The notes: generated by a model not told the origin, from the sequence alone. DNA of 64,000 bases from Variovorax sp. WS11 (GCF_010499245.1 NZ_JAAGOW010000001.1:310001-374000); one strand, 5' to 3'. Shown: positions 16,275-27,093, counted from the first letter of the stretch. Translations and numbers: made by a program.

Positions 16275-17099
16275 ATGCAAACCGATAGCGTTGTCCCCCT
16301 CGTCCTGCGCACCGCCGGTGCCTGGGCCATCTCGCTGCTGCTCTTCTTCCCGCTGGGCTGGCTGGTGCTGACCTCCTTCAAGACCGAGCTGCAGGCGATC
16401 CACGTGCCGCCGCTCTTCGTCTTCGAGCCCACGATGGACAACTTCGCCGAGGTGCAGCGCCGCAGCGACTACCTGCTGTTCGCGAAGAACTCGCTGATCA
16501 CCAGCATCGGCTCCACCATCCTCGGCCTGCTGATCGCGGCGCCGGCCGCCTATTCGTTTGCCTTCTTCCGCACCAAGCGCACGCGCGACATCCTGATGTG
16601 GATGCTCTCCACCAAGATGATGCCGGCCGTCGGCGCGCTGGTGCCGATCTACGTGCTCGCGCAGACCGCCGGCCTGCTGGACTCGCGCACCGCGCTCGTC
16701 ATCGTCTTCACGCTGTCGAACCTGCCGATCATGGTGTGGATGCTCTACACCAGCTTCAAGGACATCCCGGCGGAAATCCTCGAAGCCGCGCGCATGGACG
16801 GTGCCAACCTGTGGACGGAGTTTCGCAACGTCGTGATGCCGCTGTCGGTCGGCGGGCTCGCCTCCACGGGCCTGCTGTGCCTGGTGCTGAGCTGGAACGA
16901 GGCCTTCTGGGCACTCAACCTCAGCTCGGCCAAGGCGGGCACGCTGGCGGTGCTGATCGCTTCTTACTCCAGCCCCGAAGGCCTGTTCTGGGCCAAGCTC
17001 TCGGCCGCTTCGCTGCTGGCCATCGCGCCGATCGTGGTGTTCGGCTGGTTCAGCCAGAAGCAGCTCGTGCAGGGCCTCACCTTCGGCGCCGTCAAGTAA
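16275..17099 (+). CDS. smoG: polyol ABC transporter permease 2
   Basis: 274 residues, MalG class, six predicted helices beginning GAWAISLLLFFPLGWLVLTS, with the EAA loop ILEAARMDGANLWTEFRNVV at about 170-190 that contacts the ATPase. The ATG lies 11 bases after the smoF stop, with GAGGGGAAG just upstream. It pairs with SmoF to form the membrane channel. Confidence 0.93.
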   Translation: MQTDSVVPLVLRTAGAWAISLLLFFPLGWLVLTSFKTELQAIHVPPLFVFEPTMDNFAEVQRRSDYLLFAKNSLITSIGSTILGLLIAAPAAYSFAFFRTKRTRDILMWMLSTKMMPAVGALVPIYVLAQTAGLLDSRTALVIVFTLSNLPIMVWMLYTSFKDIPAEILEAARMDGANLWTEFRNVVMPLSVGGLASTGLLCLVLSWNEAFWALNLSSAKAGTLAVLIASYSSPEGLFWAKLSAASLLAIAPIVVFGWFSQKQLVQGLTFGAVK

Positions 17100-17110
17100 A
17101 GGACTTCTCC

Positions 17111-18142
<1,032 letters not shown>

Positions 18143-18158
18143 GCCTTCTTTTCGCGCC

Positions 18159-19580
18159 ATGTCCGTTCCTGCTCTCTCGGAGTTCGTGATCCTGCATCTC
18201 GGACTCGGCTCCTTCCATCGCGCCCACCAGGCGGTCTACCTGCAGCAGCTGATCGAGGCCGGCGACGCACGATGGTCGCTCTCGGGCGCCAACCTGCGGC
18301 CCGACATGGCCGATCTGCTTGACACCCTGCGGGCCCAGGACGGCTGCTACACCGTCGAGACGGTCTCGCCGGCCGGCGACTACCGCTACCAGCGCATCGA
18401 CGCCATTCGCGAGGTGCTGCCCTGGGAGCCGTCGCTGGCGGCGGTGGTCGCGCGCGGGGCCGATCCGCGCACGCGCATCGTGTCCTTCACCGTGACCGAG
18501 GCCGGCTACTACCTCGACCCGCAGGACCGCCTCGACACGAGCGCCGCCGAGCTGGCCGAGGACCTCGCGCGCGCCCGGCGCGGCGAGGCCGGCCAGACCA
18601 TCTACGGCGCGGTCTGCGCCATCCTGCGCGCCCGCAGCGCGAGCCCGGATGCGGGCGCGGTGACGCTGCTCAACTGCGACAACCTGCGCCACAACGGCGA
18701 GCGCTTCCGCCGGGGCCTGCTGGAATTCATCGAGCAGGCCGGCCTGCCCGCGCTGGCGGCCTGGGTGCGCGAGAACACCACCTGCCCCAACGCGATGGTC
18801 GATCGCATCACGCCGCGCCCGCCGCCGGAGCTGCGCCAACGCGTGCGCGAGGCGACCGGCTGGGACGATGCCGCGCCGGTCACGGCCGAGCGCTTCACCC
18901 AGTGGGTAATCGAGGACGACTTCATCCATGGCCGCCCGGACTGGGCCCGCGTGGGCGTGGAGCTGGTCAATTCGGTGGCGCCCTACGAGGAGGCGAAGAT
19001 CCGCATCCTCAACGCCGGCCACAGCTGCATCGCCTGGGCCGGCACGCTGGTCGGCCTGCAGTACATCCACGAGGGCACGCACACGCCGGCGATCCGGCAG
19101 ATGGCCTTCGACTACGTGACCGAGGACGTGATTCCCTGTCTGAATGCGCCCGGCCATCCGAGCCCGGTGGACCTGCCGGCCTACCGCGACGTGGTGCTGG
19201 AGCGCTTCGGCAACCCGGCGATCCGCGACACCAACCAGCGCGTCGCAATGGACGGCTTCTCGAAGATCCCGGGCTTCATCGCGCCTACCGTGCGCGAGCG
19301 CCTGGCGCGTGGCGAGGGCATCGCCGGCGTGGCGGTGCTGCCCGCCCTCTTCCTCTTCTTTCTGCGCCGCTGGCATGCCGGCACCCTGCCCTACGTCTAC
19401 CAGGACCAGGGCATGGACGAGGCGGGCGCGCATGCGATCTGCGATGCGCACGACCCCGTCGAGGCGCTGTGCAGCGACGCCGGTCTCTGGGGCGACATCG
19501 CAGGCGATCTGCGCCTGATCGAAGCGGTGCGCGCGGCATCTGCGCGCGTGCGCGCCTTCATCGAGGAGAGAAGTTCATGA
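18159..19580 (+). CDS. mtlK: mannitol 2-dehydrogenase family polyol dehydrogenase
   Basis: 473 residues of the long-chain mannitol dehydrogenase family, which oxidises D-mannitol to fructose or D-arabitol to xylulose with NAD+. Visible blocks are FVILHLGLGSFHRAHQAVYL (nucleotide site), TLLNCDNLRHNGERFRRGLL, TTCPNAMVDRITPRPPPELR, WVIEDDFIHGRPDW and the catalytic-lysine region AKIRILNAGHSCIAWAGTL. The downstream fructokinase-like and xylulokinase genes fit either substrate. The ATG at 18159 lies 17 bases after smoK; the in-frame ATG at 18087 is inside smoK. Confidence 0.9.
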   Translation: MSVPALSEFVILHLGLGSFHRAHQAVYLQQLIEAGDARWSLSGANLRPDMADLLDTLRAQDGCYTVETVSPAGDYRYQRIDAIREVLPWEPSLAAVVARGADPRTRIVSFTVTEAGYYLDPQDRLDTSAAELAEDLARARRGEAGQTIYGAVCAILRARSASPDAGAVTLLNCDNLRHNGERFRRGLLEFIEQAGLPALAAWVRENTTCPNAMVDRITPRPPPELRQRVREATGWDDAAPVTAERFTQWVIEDDFIHGRPDWARVGVELVNSVAPYEEAKIRILNAGHSCIAWAGTLVGLQYIHEGTHTPAIRQMAFDYVTEDVIPCLNAPGHPSPVDLPAYRDVVLERFGNPAIRDTNQRVAMDGFSKIPGFIAPTVRERLARGEGIAGVAVLPALFLFFLRRWHAGTLPYVYQDQGMDEAGAHAICDAHDPVEALCSDAGLWGDIAGDLRLIEAVRAASARVRAFIEERSS

Positions 19581-20365
19581 GCAGCCGTCTCGCACATCGC
19601 CATGTGCTCGTGACCGGTGCCGGCGGCGGGATCGGCCTCGCCATCGCCGAAGCCTGTCTGCAACAAGGCGCGCGCTGCACGCTGGTCGACCGCTCACCCG
19701 CGCCCTCGGACGGCGCGGCGCTGCTGCAGCGCGGCCATCCCGGCCGCGTGGTCTATCTGCCGGCGGATGTCACCGACATGCAGTCGGTCACGCATCTGCT
19801 GGAGGCGGCGCAGGCGGCCGCCGGACCGATCCATACCCTCGTCAACAACGCCGCGGTGTTCGACATGGCGCCGCTGCTGGAGAGCGACGAGGCCTCTTAC
19901 GATCGGCTCTTCGCGGTCAACGTGAAGGCCCTGTTCTTCGTCATGCAGCGCGTGCTGCAGCACATGGTGGCCCACGGCGAGGCCGGCTGCTCGGTCATCA
20001 ACATGGCCTCGCAGGCCGGCCGCCGCGGCGAGGCGCTGGTGTCGCACTACTGCGCGACCAAGGCCGCCGTCATCAGCTACACGCAAAGCGCCGCGCTGGC
20101 GATGGCGCCGCAGGGCATCCGCGTCAATGCCATCGCGCCGGGCGTGGTCGACACGCCGATGTGGGCGCATGTCGATGCGCTGTTCGCCCGCTACGAGGGC
20201 CTTCCACCCGGCGAGAAGAAGCGCCGGGTCGGCCTCGAGGTGCCGCTGGGCCGCATGGGCACGCCGGACGAGATCGCCGGCGCCGCCGTCTTCCTCGCGA
20301 GCGACGAGGCCCGCTACATCACGGCGCAGACGCTCAATGTCGACGGTGGTAACGTCATGAGCTGA
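19577..20365 (+). CDS. SDR-family polyol (sorbitol-type) dehydrogenase
   Basis: 262 residues of a classical short-chain dehydrogenase: VLVTGAGGGIGLAIAEACLQ (cofactor loop TGxxxGIG), LVNNAAVFDM, catalytic Ser in INMASQAGRRGE, and YCATK (YxxxK). It ends GQTLNVDGG-like (TAQTLNVDGGNVMS). SmoS-type enzymes oxidise sorbitol to fructose or galactitol to tagatose; the exact substrate is not visible. The start overlaps the stop of the mannitol-type gene by 4 bases, so the two dehydrogenases are coupled. Confidence 0.88.
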   Translation: MSSRLAHRHVLVTGAGGGIGLAIAEACLQQGARCTLVDRSPAPSDGAALLQRGHPGRVVYLPADVTDMQSVTHLLEAAQAAAGPIHTLVNNAAVFDMAPLLESDEASYDRLFAVNVKALFFVMQRVLQHMVAHGEAGCSVINMASQAGRRGEALVSHYCATKAAVISYTQSAALAMAPQGIRVNAIAPGVVDTPMWAHVDALFARYEGLPPGEKKRRVGLEVPLGRMGTPDEIAGAAVFLASDEARYITAQTLNVDGGNVMS

Positions 20366-20388
20366 GACAAGGTGCGAGGAATCCGTTC

Positions 20389-21324
20389 ATGACATCGGCG
20401 CGCCAACGCCACCTGCCCCGCCACCGCGAGCCCGAGTTGGAGCGCGACATCACGCGCTCGCCCTCGCTCGGCTACGAGGCGCCCGAGGAGACCGGCCTGG
20501 TGCGCTGCCTGGCGCACGGCTTCCCCAGTCCGCTGGTGCGCTGGCATTTTCATGACGAGTACGAGCTGCACCTGATCACCGAGACCTCGGGCAAGGCCTT
20601 CATCGGCGACTGGATCGGCCCCTTCCAGCCCGGCCACCTGGTGCTGTGCGGCCCGCGCCTGCCGCACAACTGGATCTCGCTCGATGCGCCCGAGGGCGGC
20701 GCGGCCGGGCGCGACCGCGTGATCCAGTTCAGGCACGAGCCGATCGAGCGGGCGGCGGAGGAAATCCCGGAGTTGCGGGAGGTGCTGCAATTGCTCGAGC
20801 GCTCGCGCCACGGCATCGAGTTCTTCGGCCTCGCGGAGCGCGCGCTGGCGCACTGGGACGCGGTCAAGGGCGCGCGCGGGCTGCGCCGCTTCGCGCTCTT
20901 CTGCGAGTACCTGGCCGACCTCGCGCAGTGGACCGACTACCGGCTGCTCTCGAACGTGCAGATGCAGGGCGTGGAAGGCGAGGCCGGCGTGGACCAGATC
21001 AATGTCATCGTGGACCGCATCACCTCCAACCTGGCCGAGCCGATCGTCATGGCCGACATCGCCACCGAGCTGGGCATGAGCGAGAGCCGCTTCAGCCGCT
21101 TCTTCAAGCGCTCGACCGGCAACAGCTTCACCGACTTCGTAAACCGCGTGCGCATCAACAGCGCCTGCCACCTGCTGATGCAGACCGACCACTACGTGAC
21201 GGACATCTGCTACCAGGTCGGCTTCAACAACGTCGCCAACTTCAACCGTCGCTTCCTGGAAATCAAGGGCATGACGCCGACCGAGTTCCGGCGCCAGAGC
21301 GACCACCGCTTCGGCGGCGGCTGA
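20389..21324 (+). CDS. AraC-family regulator of the polyol operon
   Basis: 311 residues. An N-terminal cupin sensory domain (about 30-120, WHFHDEYELHLITETSGKAF) is joined to a C-terminal double helix-turn-helix (about 205-305): MADIATELGMSESRFSRFFK, then RVRINSACHLLMQTDHYVTD and ICYQVGFNNVANFNRRFLEI. It is encoded within the operon, 23 bases after the SDR gene, and most probably activates smoE transcription in response to a polyol. The palindromes at 13869-13920 are candidate targets. Confidence 0.9.
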   Translation: MTSARQRHLPRHREPELERDITRSPSLGYEAPEETGLVRCLAHGFPSPLVRWHFHDEYELHLITETSGKAFIGDWIGPFQPGHLVLCGPRLPHNWISLDAPEGGAAGRDRVIQFRHEPIERAAEEIPELREVLQLLERSRHGIEFFGLAERALAHWDAVKGARGLRRFALFCEYLADLAQWTDYRLLSNVQMQGVEGEAGVDQINVIVDRITSNLAEPIVMADIATELGMSESRFSRFFKRSTGNSFTDFVNRVRINSACHLLMQTDHYVTDICYQVGFNNVANFNRRFLEIKGMTPTEFRRQSDHRFGGG

Positions 21325-21340
21325 AGAAAGGCCAACACTT

Positions 21341-22804
21341 GTGTACCTCGGGCTCGATCTCGGCACCTCGGAGCTGAAGGCCCTGCTGCTCGCGCCGGAC
21401 CACCGCATCGTCGCGCTGGCACGGGCGCCGCTCACGGTCGAGCGCCCGGCGCCGCTGTGGTCGGAGCAAGCGCCCTCGCAATGGTGGGAGGCGCTGGAGG
21501 CGGTCATGGCCGAGCTGCGGCGCGCGCAGGCATCGGCGCTCGCGGCCGTGCGCGCCATCGGCCTGTCGGGGCAAATGCACGGCGCCGTCGCCATGGATGC
21601 GCAGGACCGGGTGCTGCGCCCCGCCATTCTCTGGAACGACGGCCGCAGCGCCGCCCAGTGCCGCACCCTCGCCGCGCGCGTGCCGCGGCTGGGCGAAATC
21701 GCCGGCAACCTGGCGATGCCGGGCTTCACCGCGCCCAAGCTGCTGTGGATGCGCGAACACGAGCCGGAGCTGTTCGCGCGCATCGCCCACGTGCTGCTGC
21801 CCAAGGACTGGTTGCGCTTCATGCTGAGCGGCGAGTTCGCGAGCGACATGTCGGACGCCTCGGGCACGCTGTGGCTGGACGTCGGCGCTCGCGACTGGTC
21901 CGACGAACTGCTGGTCGCCTGCGGCCTGTCGCGCGCGCAGATGCCGCGGCTGGTGGAGGGCAGCGCCGTGGCCGGGCAACTCAAGCCCGAGCTGGCGCAG
22001 CGCTGGGGCATGACCGCCGACGTGAGCATCGCCGGCGGCGGCGGAGACAACGCGGCCAGCGCCGTGGGCATGGGGCTGGTGGAAGCGGGACAGGGTTTCG
22101 TCTCCCTGGGCACCTCCGGCGTGATCTTCATCGGCGGCGAGCGCTTCGAGCCCCGCCCCGAGGCTTCTGTGCATGCGTTCTGCCATGCGCTGCCGGGCCG
22201 CTGGCATCAGATGTCGGTGATGCTGTCGGCCTCCAGCGCGGTGAGCTGGGCCGCGCGCAGCTTCGGCCTCGGCAACGAGGCGGCGCTGCTGGCCGCAGCC
22301 GCCTCGCTCGACGCCGAGGCGCGGCAGCACGCGCCGCTGTTCCTGCCCTACCTGTCGGGGGAGCGCTCCCCGCACAACGATACCGACGCCCAGGGCGTGC
22401 TGTTCGGCCTCACGCATGCGCACGGCCCGGCCGACATCGCCTTCGCAGTGGTGGAGGGCGTGAGCTTCGGGCTGCGCGACGGCCTCGACACCCTCGCCCG
22501 GCCGGCCGGCGACCTGGTGCTGGTCGGTGGCGGCGCGCGCAGCACCTGGTGGGCGCAGCTGCTGGCCGATGTGCTGGAGACGCCGCTGGTGATCTGCGAA
22601 GGCAGCGAGGCCGGCGGAGCGCTGGGCGCGGCGCGGCTCGCCTGGTTGTCGGACGGCGGCGCCTTGGCCGAGGTCTGCCGCCGCCCCGTGCTGCGGCAGC
22701 GCTTCGAGCCAGCCGGCTCTTCCGCCGATCCGCTTCGCGCCCGGCATGCACGCTTCAAGGCGCTCTACGCCGGGCTGCGCCCGCTCTTTGCCCCTCAAGG
22801 ATGA
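21341..22804 (+). CDS. xylB: xylulokinase (FGGY family)
   Basis: 487 residues. The FGGY kinase blocks are present: YLGLDLGTSELKALLLAPDH, GLSGQMHGAVAMDAQDRVLR, PAILWNDGRS, FTAPKLLWMREHEPELF, SLGTSGVIFIGGERF and GGGARSTWWAQLLADVLETP. It would phosphorylate D-xylulose made from D-arabitol or xylitol. It starts at GTG with AAAGG about 11 bases upstream. Its stop overlaps the start of the following kinase gene (ATGA). Length is normal for XylB. Confidence 0.92.
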   Translation: MYLGLDLGTSELKALLLAPDHRIVALARAPLTVERPAPLWSEQAPSQWWEALEAVMAELRRAQASALAAVRAIGLSGQMHGAVAMDAQDRVLRPAILWNDGRSAAQCRTLAARVPRLGEIAGNLAMPGFTAPKLLWMREHEPELFARIAHVLLPKDWLRFMLSGEFASDMSDASGTLWLDVGARDWSDELLVACGLSRAQMPRLVEGSAVAGQLKPELAQRWGMTADVSIAGGGGDNAASAVGMGLVEAGQGFVSLGTSGVIFIGGERFEPRPEASVHAFCHALPGRWHQMSVMLSASSAVSWAARSFGLGNEAALLAAAASLDAEARQHAPLFLPYLSGERSPHNDTDAQGVLFGLTHAHGPADIAFAVVEGVSFGLRDGLDTLARPAGDLVLVGGGARSTWWAQLLADVLETPLVICEGSEAGGALGAARLAWLSDGGALAEVCRRPVLRQRFEPAGSSADPLRARHARFKALYAGLRPLFAPQG

Positions 22805-23742
22805 ATGACATGTTCGTGGTCTGCGGCGAAGCCCTGATGGATGTCTACGTGCTGGGGACGACGCCCACCGGCCTGCACCTGGACGCGCGCATCGGCGGCT
22901 CGCCCTTCAATGTGGCGGTGGGCCTGGCGCGGCTGGGGCGCCGCTCGGCGCTGCTCACCGGCCTGTCGCGCGACGCGGCGGGCGAGCGGCTGACGCAGGC
23001 GCTGGCCACGGAAGGCGTGGACACGCGCCTGGTGCTGCGCAGCGATGCGCCGAGCACCCTGAGCGTGGTGAGCGTCGACGCGGCCGGCGTGCCGCACTAC
23101 GCCTTCTACGGCCACGGCGCGGCGGACCGGGAGATCGACGAAGCCAGCCTGCCCGCGCTGCCGCCGGAGGTCCGCGTGCTGCAGTTCGGTTCCTACGCGC
23201 TGGTGGTGGAGCCGGTCGGCAGCGCGCTGCGTGCCCTGGCCGCGCGCGAGCGCGGCCGCTGCCTGGTGGCCTACGACCCGAACGTGCGGCTCAACGTCGA
23301 GCCCGACCTCGCGCGCTGGCGCACCACGGTCGAGGCCATGGCGGCGCTCTCGCACATCGTGAAGGTGAGCGACGAGGACCTGGGCTTGCTGTACCCGGAA
23401 ACGGCGCCTGCCGAGGTGGCGCGGCGCTGGCTGTCGCTGGGCGCGCGCCTGGTCGTGCTCACGCGCGGCGCCCGCGGCAGCGAGGCGTGGGCGCCGGGTG
23501 CGCACGCCGCCGAGGCTGCAGTCACGGTCGAGGTGGTGGACGCGGTGGGTGCGGGCGACACCTTCCAGGCCGCGCTCCTGACCTGGCTGGACGAACAGCA
23601 GGCACTGAATCTTGCGGGACTCGAGGCGCTCGATGCGCGGCGGCTCTCGGCCCTGCTGCGCTTCGCCGCCCGGGCCGCCGCGATCACCTGCTCGCGTCGC
23701 GGCGCCGACATGCCGCGTCGCGACGAACTGCCGGCCGGCTGA
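22801..23742 (+). CDS. PfkB-family sugar kinase, probable fructokinase
   Basis: 313 residues of a ribokinase-fold carbohydrate kinase: VCGEALMDVYVLGTTPTGLH, then IGGSPFNVAVGLARLGRRSA and the C-terminal signature DAVGAGDTFQAALL holding the catalytic Asp. In this operon it would phosphorylate fructose released by the mannitol or sorbitol dehydrogenase. A second possible start is 9 bases downstream (MFVVCGEAL). It is the last gene of the polyol operon; no clear terminator follows before the convergent gene. Confidence 0.9.
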   Translation: MNDMFVVCGEALMDVYVLGTTPTGLHLDARIGGSPFNVAVGLARLGRRSALLTGLSRDAAGERLTQALATEGVDTRLVLRSDAPSTLSVVSVDAAGVPHYAFYGHGAADREIDEASLPALPPEVRVLQFGSYALVVEPVGSALRALAARERGRCLVAYDPNVRLNVEPDLARWRTTVEAMAALSHIVKVSDEDLGLLYPETAPAEVARRWLSLGARLVVLTRGARGSEAWAPGAHAAEAAVTVEVVDAVGAGDTFQAALLTWLDEQQALNLAGLEALDARRLSALLRFAARAAAITCSRRGADMPRRDELPAG

Positions 23743-23764
23743 CAGCGCTTGCGGCGCAGGCCGC

Positions 23765-24109
23765 CTACAGGATCGAGTGATCGGTGGTGAACAGGCAGGA
23801 GTCCTCGTCCGACCCCGGCTCCTGCGTGTCGCGCACGGCAGCGTGTCGCGTGACCGGCGGCGCCTCCCCATCGCCGATGCCCACCGGCGTCGGGGGCTTG
23901 CCGAAGGGGGCCAGGCCCTGAATCACGCGCAGTGCCGATGCGCCCTGGATCAGCGCTTCGGAGTAGTCGGGCAGGCCCCGGGTCGAGGAATCCACCGGGC
24001 GATAAACCAGGCAATCGTCGGAATCCGCCTGCACTGCTTCCATCAATACCCAATGGAATTCATTGGGTTCGAGTTCGAGAACCGTCAGGGCAAGATCACG
24101 TAGCGACAT
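23765..24109 (-). CDS. hypothetical protein
   Basis: 114 residues beginning MSLRDLALTVLELEPNEFHW with VLMEAVQADSDDCLVYRPVD. It is acidic, has no signal peptide or membrane segment, and has a Pro-rich middle. No named domain is recognised. It is convergent with the sugar-kinase gene 22 bases away. The in-frame codon use fits the genome, which is the main support for a real gene. Confidence 0.6.
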   Translation of the reverse strand: MSLRDLALTVLELEPNEFHWVLMEAVQADSDDCLVYRPVDSSTRGLPDYSEALIQGASALRVIQGLAPFGKPPTPVGIGDGEAPPVTRHAAVRDTQEPGSDEDSCLFTTDHSIL

Positions 24110-24221
24110 GGGGAAACCTCTTATTCAATGTCGCGAATTGTTACAGCCGGTGCAATATCGGCCAAGGCACTTTTGCACGATGCCTCCTCAAGCTGGGGTA
24201 GGCCGGTGGAGATAGCGTGAA

Positions 24222-24245
24222 GGGCGCCGCAGTGGCACGGCGCCC
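24222..24245 (-). terminator. hairpin after the protease gene
   Basis: GGGCGCCG and CGGCGCCC form an 8-bp stem with an 8-base loop, 6 bases after the degP-type stop codon. The following minus-strand bases (TTCACGCTAT) are only weakly T-rich, so intrinsic termination may be poor. Confidence 0.5.
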
Positions 24246-24250
24246 GCCTT

Positions 24251-25708
24251 TCAGCCCAGGCGAACCGGCACGAAGATCCGGTCGCCGTCGCGCTGGATCA
24301 GCAGCGCGACCGACTTGTCGGCCTTCGCCGCCACCTCGCGTACCTGCTCCACGCTCCTGGCGGGCGTGCCGTTGATGGCCAGCAGCACGTCGCCGGCCTG
24401 CACGCCGGCCTGGGCCGCCGGGCCGCCTGCATCCTCGATCAGCAGGCCGGCTTCCACATGGGCGTCGCGCCGCTCCTGCGGCTGCAAGGGCCGCAGCGCG
24501 AGGCCGAGCTTGCCGTGGCCGGCGCCGGCGTCGTTCCTGGCCACGGTGGCGATCTTCTCGCCGGCATCGCCGAGCCGGGCGCTGATCTCGTGGCGCTCGC
24601 CCTGGCGCCACACGTCCAGCGTGATGCGGCTGCCGGGCTTCCTCTGGCCGATCAGGGCCGGCAGGTCGCCCGAAGCGACGATGGGCTCGCCGTCGACCTT
24701 GCGGATCACGTCGCCCGAGCGCAAGCCGGCCTGCTCGGCCGGGCCGCCCTTCTCCACGTTCGACACCAGTGCGCCTTCGGGCTTGTCGAGCTTGAAGGAG
24801 TCGGCGAAGGCCTGGTTGACCTCCTGCACCGCCACGCCCAGCCGTGCATGGCTGGCCTTGCCGGTGGCGACGATCTGGTCCTTCACCTGGACGGCGACGT
24901 CGATCGGAATCGCGAAGGACACGCCCTGGTAGCCGCCGCTGCGGCTGTAGATCTGCGAGTTGATGCCCACCACCTCGCCGCGCGTATTCAGGAGCGGCCC
25001 GCCCGAGTTGCCGGGGTTCACCGCCACGTCGGTCTGGATGAAGGGCACGTAGCTGTCGTCGGGCAGCGAGCGGCCCTTGGCGCTCACGACGCCGGCCGTC
25101 ACCGTGTTCTCGAAGCCGAAGGGCGAGCCGATGGCGAGCACCCATTCGCCGACCTTGAGATCCTTGGTGTTGCCCAGCGTCAACGTCGGCAGGTTCCTGG
25201 CGTCGATCTTGAGCACGGCGATGTCGGTCTTGGCGTCCGAGCCCAGCACCTTGGCGCGGAACTCGCGGCGGTCGGTGAGCTTGACCGTGACTTCGTTGGC
25301 ATCCTTCACCACGTGGGCGTTGGTCATGATGATGCCGTCGGGGCTCACGATGAAACCCGAGCCCTGGCCGCGCACGGGCACGTCGCGCTGCGGGCCGCGC
25401 TGGCCGAACTGGCCTCCGAAGCGGCGGAAGAACTCGAACATCGGGTCGTCCGGATCGATGCCGGCCATGCCCTCCATCGCGGTCTTGGTGGTGCCGGTGA
25501 CGCTGATGTTGACCACGGCCGGCCCGTCGCGCGAGGTGATGGTCGAGAAGTCGGGCATGGTGACCAGCGGCGCCGCCGCGGCGGGCGCCGCGGCCGGCGT
25601 GCCCACGGCAATGGCACTGGTGTAGGCGCCCGCGCCGACGGCGCCGATCACCCCGGCGGCCACCAGAGCAGCAGCGAGGGCACGGGGCGAGTTCAGACGG
25701 ACATTCAT
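24251..25708 (-). CDS. degP: DegP/MucD-type periplasmic serine protease
   Basis: 485 residues. The N-terminal segment (about 10-33) is a signal peptide or anchor. The trypsin-like domain shows the full triad: His132 (TNAHVV), Asp162 (DAKTDIAVLK) and Ser235 (GNSGGPL). Two PDZ domains follow (about 290-370, LGVAVQEVNQAF; about 400-480, LGLALRPLQPQE). It degrades or refolds damaged envelope proteins. The gene lies 71 bases downstream of the sensor kinase on the same strand, so the two-component system probably controls it. The ATG at 25708 starts the signal peptide; the frame is open 11 codons further. Confidence 0.95.
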   Translation of the reverse strand: MNVRLNSPRALAAALVAAGVIGAVGAGAYTSAIAVGTPAAAPAAAAPLVTMPDFSTITSRDGPAVVNISVTGTTKTAMEGMAGIDPDDPMFEFFRRFGGQFGQRGPQRDVPVRGQGSGFIVSPDGIIMTNAHVVKDANEVTVKLTDRREFRAKVLGSDAKTDIAVLKIDARNLPTLTLGNTKDLKVGEWVLAIGSPFGFENTVTAGVVSAKGRSLPDDSYVPFIQTDVAVNPGNSGGPLLNTRGEVVGINSQIYSRSGGYQGVSFAIPIDVAVQVKDQIVATGKASHARLGVAVQEVNQAFADSFKLDKPEGALVSNVEKGGPAEQAGLRSGDVIRKVDGEPIVASGDLPALIGQRKPGSRITLDVWRQGERHEISARLGDAGEKIATVARNDAGAGHGKLGLALRPLQPQERRDAHVEAGLLIEDAGGPAAQAGVQAGDVLLAINGTPARSVEQVREVAAKADKSVALLIQRDGDRIFVPVRLG

Positions 25709-25779
25709 GGAAGTTCCTTTCGAGGTGTCAACGGGAAACACGATGAAAGGGAATGTCCGTCACATCGCTTAGGCCCGCC

Positions 25780-27093
25780 TTAAACGATCGAGGGAAAACG
25801 CAGCCTCACTCGCAGGCCCCCGAGGCCCTCCGAATGCCCGATGTCCAGCGTCGCGCCATGCTGGTCGGCGATGGACTTGACGATCGCCAGCCCCAGGCCG
25901 CTGCCCGGCGCCTGCGACTCGCCCGAGCGGTAGAAGCGGTCGAGCACACGCTCGCGCTCCTCGGCCGGCAGGCCCGGGCCGCTGTCTTCCACGGCCAGTT
26001 CGGCGCCGTCCGCCTGCTGCGCGATGCGGATGTCGACGCGCCCGCCCTCGGGCGTGTACTTGACGGCGTTGTCGAGCAGGTTGCGCAGCAGCGTACGCAG
26101 GGCCTCCGGCCGACCCCGGACCCGGGCCGCGTCGGCGCTGGCGATGCCGATGTCGATGCGCCGCGCCTGGGCGGCCGCGATGGCGTCGGAGAGCGCGAGC
26201 CGCGCGACCTCCTGCAGTTCCACCGCTTCCGGCGGCATGTCGGCGCTGGCGCTGGCCTCCTGCCGCGCGAGCGCCAGCATCTGCTCGACCAGCCGCGTCG
26301 CGCGGTCGATGCCCGCGGCCAGGCGGTTGACGGCCAGCTCGCGCGTGGCCTCGTCGGGCGCGCGTTTCAGGCTCTGGACCTGCAGCTTGAGCGCGGCCAG
26401 CGGCGATCGCAGCTCGTGCGCGGCGTCGGCCACGAAGTGCTTCTGCGCCTCGAAGGCGTGGCGCACGCGCTCGAACAGCAGGTTGAGCTCGTGCACCAGC
26501 GGGCGCACTTCCTCGGGCAGGCCGCTCTCGCTCACCGGCGACAGGTCGTCGGCCTGCCGCGCCGCGACCTGGCCGCGCACCCGCGCCACCGGGGCCAGCG
26601 AGCGGCTCACCACCCACCACACCACCAGCATCAAGAGCGGCGCCGCGAGCGCGATCGGCCCGACGGTGCGCAGTGCCAGCGTGCCGGCCATGTGGCGGCG
26701 CGCCGCCATGTCCTGCGCCACCTGGATCACCAGCGTGCGGCTCTGCAGCGAGAACACGCGATAGGTGGTACCGCGCGCCCGGACGTTGGAAAAGCCCAGC
26801 ACTGCGCGCTGCGGCAACGCGGCCTGCGCGGCCGATTCGAAGATGCGCTGCCCGTCGATCGTCCAGACCTGCACGACGAACTCGAAGTTCTCGTCGCCGT
26901 CGCTGAGCCCGCTGACGGCCGCGCTGGGCGGCAGGCCGGCGCGCAGCGAGAGCGCCATCTGCTGCATGTGGTAATCGAAGATCTCGTCGGCTTCGTTCAG
27001 CACCGTGCGGTAGGCGACGAAGGCCTGGGAGCCGGCGGCGAGCACGATGGCCGCGAGCAGGAACCACAGAAGACGCGCGCGTAAAGACTTCAT
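25780..27093 (-). CDS. two-component sensor histidine kinase (QseC-like)
   Basis: 437 residues. There are two membrane helices (about 8-28 and 148-168) around a periplasmic sensor domain, then HAMP, the phosphorylated His in HFVADAAHELRSPL, the N box (LLRNLLDNAVKYTPEGG), and the G boxes EDSGPGLP and GSGLGLAIVKSIADQHG. The start overlaps the response-regulator stop (ATGA). Pairing with a downstream protease gene suggests envelope-stress or cation sensing; the signal is not visible. Confidence 0.94.
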   Translation of the reverse strand: MKSLRARLLWFLLAAIVLAAGSQAFVAYRTVLNEADEIFDYHMQQMALSLRAGLPPSAAVSGLSDGDENFEFVVQVWTIDGQRIFESAAQAALPQRAVLGFSNVRARGTTYRVFSLQSRTLVIQVAQDMAARRHMAGTLALRTVGPIALAAPLLMLVVWWVVSRSLAPVARVRGQVAARQADDLSPVSESGLPEEVRPLVHELNLLFERVRHAFEAQKHFVADAAHELRSPLAALKLQVQSLKRAPDEATRELAVNRLAAGIDRATRLVEQMLALARQEASASADMPPEAVELQEVARLALSDAIAAAQARRIDIGIASADAARVRGRPEALRTLLRNLLDNAVKYTPEGGRVDIRIAQQADGAELAVEDSGPGLPAEERERVLDRFYRSGESQAPGSGLGLAIVKSIADQHGATLDIGHSEGLGGLRVRLRFPSIV